From Gallionellaceae bacterium CG11_big_fil_rev_8_21_14_0_20_60_62 (GTDB lineage: Bacteria; Pseudomonadota; Gammaproteobacteria; Burkholderiales; Gallionellaceae): a stretch of DNA of 8,382 nt. Where the stretch lies: assembly GCA_002787455.1 (NCBI GenBank), contig PCWU01000146.1, positions 1-8,382 of the forward strand, given 5' to 3'. This document shows positions 6,568 to 8,382 of the stretch, piece by piece (positions within the stretch are counted from its first letter, which is position 1; the number at the start of each line of letters is the position of its first letter). Made by a program: the position numbers and the translations under genes. A model generated the notes under the pieces. It worked only from the letters and a program-made list of their open reading frames with translations. It did not search any database and was not told the DNA's origin.

Positions 6568-6596
6568 ATTCTAGCAGGGTTTGCCGGTGCTGTCGC
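6568..6596 (-). promoter_or_regulatory. Sigma-70-type promoter of the ndk-rlmN-pilW-rodZ-ispG operon
   Basis: On the minus strand, TAGAAT (6573-6568) is a good -10 element. GCGACA (6596-6591) matches four of six bases of the -35 consensus, with the ideal 17-base spacer. A transcript would start near 6561, giving a leader of about 39 bases before the ndk ATG. This is the only clear promoter for the five minus-strand genes. Confidence 0.6.
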
Positions 6597-6620
6597 AGGG
6601 CGGAGCGGGACGGAACAGGC

Positions 6621-6646
6621 AAAAAACAGTCCGCCGGAAGGCGGGC
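6621..6646 (-). terminator. Intrinsic terminator after dctM
   Basis: Read on the minus strand, CCGCC (6644-6640), the loop TTCC and GGCGG (6635-6631) form a stable stem. ACTG and then six T (6626-6621) follow. It lies about 10 bases after the dctM stop codon and would end the TRAP transporter transcript before the ndk promoter. Confidence 0.85.
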
Positions 6647-6655
6647 AAAAGCAGT

Positions 6656-7936
6656 TTAGTTGAACAATAAATCAGGCAGGAACAGGGCGATCTGCGGAAT
6701 GTAGGTAACCATGGCAAGGAAGGTCAACAGCACCAGCAGCCAGGGCAAGGCGGCATGGGTCACTTGCACGATACTCATGTTGGTGATGCCGCTGGTGACA
6801 AACAGGTTCAGCCCCACCGGCGGGGTGACCATGCCGATCTCCATGTTGACCACCATGATGATCCCCAGATGGATCGGGTCGATGCCGAGCTGGGTGGCGA
6901 TGGGGAAGAAGATCGGGGCGAGGATCAGGATGATGCCGGTCGGCTCCATGAAGTTGCCCGCCATCAGCAGGATGATGTTGACCACCAGCAGGAACATCCA
7001 CGGCGCCATGCCGAAAGCCACGATATGTTCGGCGATGGTTTGCGGGATACGTTCGGTGGTCAGCACATGGGCGAACAGCATGGCGTTGGCAACGATGAAC
7101 ATCAGCATCACGGTGGTGCGGCTGGCCTCGACGAACACTTTAGGCAGGTTGTGAAACTTCAGGTCGCGGTAGATGAACACCGCCACGAACAGGGCATACA
7201 CCGCCGACACGGCGGCCGCCTCGGTGGGTGTGAACACGCCACCGTAGATACCGCCCATGATGATGACCAGCAGTGCCAAGCCCCACAACGATTCACGGAA
7301 CTTCCCGAACACTTCGCGCAATGGCGCGCGCGCCGTCGGTTCGATGTTCAACTTGCGCACGCGCCAATGCACCGCCACTGCCAGCATCAACCCGAGTAAC
7401 AAACCCGGGATGACGCCCGCCATAAACATGCGCCCGACCGATACCTCGGTCACGGCGGCATACACCACCATCACAATGGACGGCGGAATCAGGATGCCCA
7501 GCGTGCCGGAGTTGCAGATCACCCCGGCGGCGAACGGTTGCGGATAGCCGTTGCGCACCATGCCGGCAATGACGATGGAGCCGACTGCCACCACCGTGGC
7601 CGGACTGGAACCGGATACCGCCGCGAACAGCATGCAGGCGAGGATGGAGGCGATGGCAAGACCGCCGCGCAGATGGCCGACCGCCGCGATGGCGAAATCG
7701 ACCATGCGCCGCGCCACCCCGCCGGTGGACATCAGCGCCCCGGCCAGGATGAAGAACGGGATCGCCAGCAGGGTGTAATGCTCGCTGGTCTCGTACAATT
7801 TGATCGACAACGATGCCAGCGAATCCTGGGCAAAGAAAGCGATGGTGAGCAGGCTGGAGAGGCCCAGACAAATGGCGACCGGCATGCCGATCGCCATGAA
7901 GAAGAACAGACAGGAGAACAGGAACAGGGTATTCAT
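6656..7936 (-). CDS. dctM: TRAP transporter large permease subunit
   Basis: DctM is the large, transport-forming membrane subunit of a tripartite ATP-independent periplasmic transporter, which moves organic acids or similar solutes using the sodium or proton gradient. The 426-residue product is very hydrophobic throughout, consistent with about 11-12 membrane segments. It shows family motifs in both halves: AAVSGSSPATVVAVGS (105-120), CNSGTLGILIPPSI (141-154), GGVFTPTEAAAVSA (232-245), GNFMEPTGIILILAPIFFPI (327-346) and NMEIGMVTPPVGLNLFV (364-380). ATG 7936 is the start: GGAGGA ends six bases upstream and the ATG overlaps the dctQ stop (ATGA). An open frame continues 52 codons further upstream, but that is a shadow of dctQ. 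The substrate cannot be told from the permease; DctM is used here as the family name. Confidence 0.95.
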   Translation of the reverse strand: MNTLFLFSCLFFFMAIGMPVAICLGLSSLLTIAFFAQDSLASLSIKLYETSEHYTLLAIPFFILAGALMSTGGVARRMVDFAIAAVGHLRGGLAIASILACMLFAAVSGSSPATVVAVGSIVIAGMVRNGYPQPFAAGVICNSGTLGILIPPSIVMVVYAAVTEVSVGRMFMAGVIPGLLLGLMLAVAVHWRVRKLNIEPTARAPLREVFGKFRESLWGLALLVIIMGGIYGGVFTPTEAAAVSAVYALFVAVFIYRDLKFHNLPKVFVEASRTTVMLMFIVANAMLFAHVLTTERIPQTIAEHIVAFGMAPWMFLLVVNIILLMAGNFMEPTGIILILAPIFFPIATQLGIDPIHLGIIMVVNMEIGMVTPPVGLNLFVTSGITNMSIVQVTHAALPWLLVLLTFLAMVTYIPQIALFLPDLLFN

Positions 7937-8382
7937 TTGTTCTCCTCCATCGCCTTTAGTTTGAGAGCCTCTTCCACCTCGTCCGCCAGGTGCAGCCGGT
8001 CCGATTTGCCAGTGGCCAAGTTGTACAGGATAGGCAGGAAACGCAATACCAGCAAAGCAAAGCCAATCGGCAAAATGGCGCGCACTGTCCACATCGGGAT
8101 CGCCATGTCTTCCAGTTCAATGCCGACCATCTTCATCTTCATCACATATTGCCAGGAGCCATAGATCACCATGCCGGCATAAACCAGGCACAACAGCACG
8201 GCGAGGATCGAAACGAGTCGGCGGATGCCCGGCGGGAATAGTTTGACCAGCGCGTCCACCCCGATATGCGCGCCAACCCGCACGCCGTAGGAGATGCCGA
8301 TGAAGATCATGAAGGCGAACAGAACGGTGGTCAGTTCGACCGCCCAGGTGAAACCGGAATTGAAGACGTAGCGCATGACGAC
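7933..8382 (-). CDS. dctQ: TRAP transporter small permease subunit, N-terminus beyond the window
   Basis: DctQ is the small four-helix membrane subunit that pairs with DctM in a TRAP transporter. The visible 149 residues are in an open frame right to the window end (VVMRYVFNSGFTW...), so the ATG at 8376 is internal. Family comparison suggests roughly 25-40 residues are missing. RYVFNSGFTWAVELTT with its conserved Glu, then SYGVRVGAHIGVDALVKLFP, are characteristic of the DctQ family. Further hydrophobic stretches lie at VSILAVLLCLVYAGMVIYGS and AILPIGFALLVLRFLPILY. The cytoplasmic tail is charged (DEVEEALKLKAMEENK). Its TGA overlaps the dctM ATG by four bases, so the two subunits are probably made in equal amounts by coupled translation. 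A dctP solute-binding protein gene is expected near by but not seen. Confidence 0.92.
   Translation of the reverse strand, partial: VVMRYVFNSGFTWAVELTTVLFAFMIFIGISYGVRVGAHIGVDALVKLFPPGIRRLVSILAVLLCLVYAGMVIYGSWQYVMKMKMVGIELEDMAIPMWTVRAILPIGFALLVLRFLPILYNLATGKSDRLHLADEVEEALKLKAMEENK

Noticed and set aside
6755..7399. 214-codon His/Asp-rich open frame on the plus strand opposite dctM
   Set aside because: Asp/His-rich repeats are the expected reverse-strand reading of hydrophobic membrane-protein codons; there is no family resemblance.
7937..8092. Upstream extension of the dctM frame by 52 codons
   Set aside because: It overlaps dctQ in another frame, does not resemble the TRAP family, and a strong ribosome binding site marks ATG 7936.

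Overview
The window looks like a chromosomal segment of a moderately GC-rich betaproteobacterium, probably a sulfur-oxidising or iron/sulfur chemolithotroph of the Nitrosomonadales type. This is inferred from the gene order ndk-rlmN-pilW-rodZ-ispG, which is typical of Betaproteobacteria, and from a neighbouring sulfide:quinone oxidoreductase that closely resembles the Acidithiobacillus ferrooxidans enzyme. No mobile element, CRISPR array, tRNA or rRNA gene is visible.

Layout. (1) Positions 1-559, + strand: the 3' part of a NarL/LuxR-type response regulator whose N-terminus lies upstream. (2) 560-681: a 122-base leader with several competing inverted repeats. (3) 682-1953, + strand: a complete sqr gene with all three redox cysteines. 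(4) 1973-2002: a strong terminator, usable in both directions, between convergent sqr and ispG. (5) 6522-2034, - strand: a compact housekeeping operon ndk > rlmN > pilW > rodZ > ispG, whose genes are separated by 10 bases or overlap by 4, with a recognisable promoter upstream of ndk. (6) 6621-6646: an intrinsic terminator for the next unit. (7) 8382-6656, - strand: dctQ (partial) > dctM, the two membrane subunits of a TRAP transporter. The solute-binding protein gene (dctP) is not in the window.

How the genes work together. SQR oxidises sulfide at the membrane and feeds electrons to the quinone pool. The regulator upstream may or may not control it. The minus-strand operon mixes nucleotide balance (Ndk), rRNA modification (RlmN), type IV pilus assembly (PilW/PilF), cell shape (RodZ) and isoprenoid synthesis (IspG). 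IspG supplies precursors for quinones and for undecaprenyl lipid carriers, but the grouping is a conserved genomic one rather than a single pathway. The TRAP unit is independent and its substrate cannot be read from the sequence.

The genes themselves are ordinary families, and I do not see a clearly new system. The points most worth a second look are the structured leader in front of sqr, an in-frame insertion of about 30 residues in RlmN, and a palindrome at the predicted transcription start of the ndk operon.
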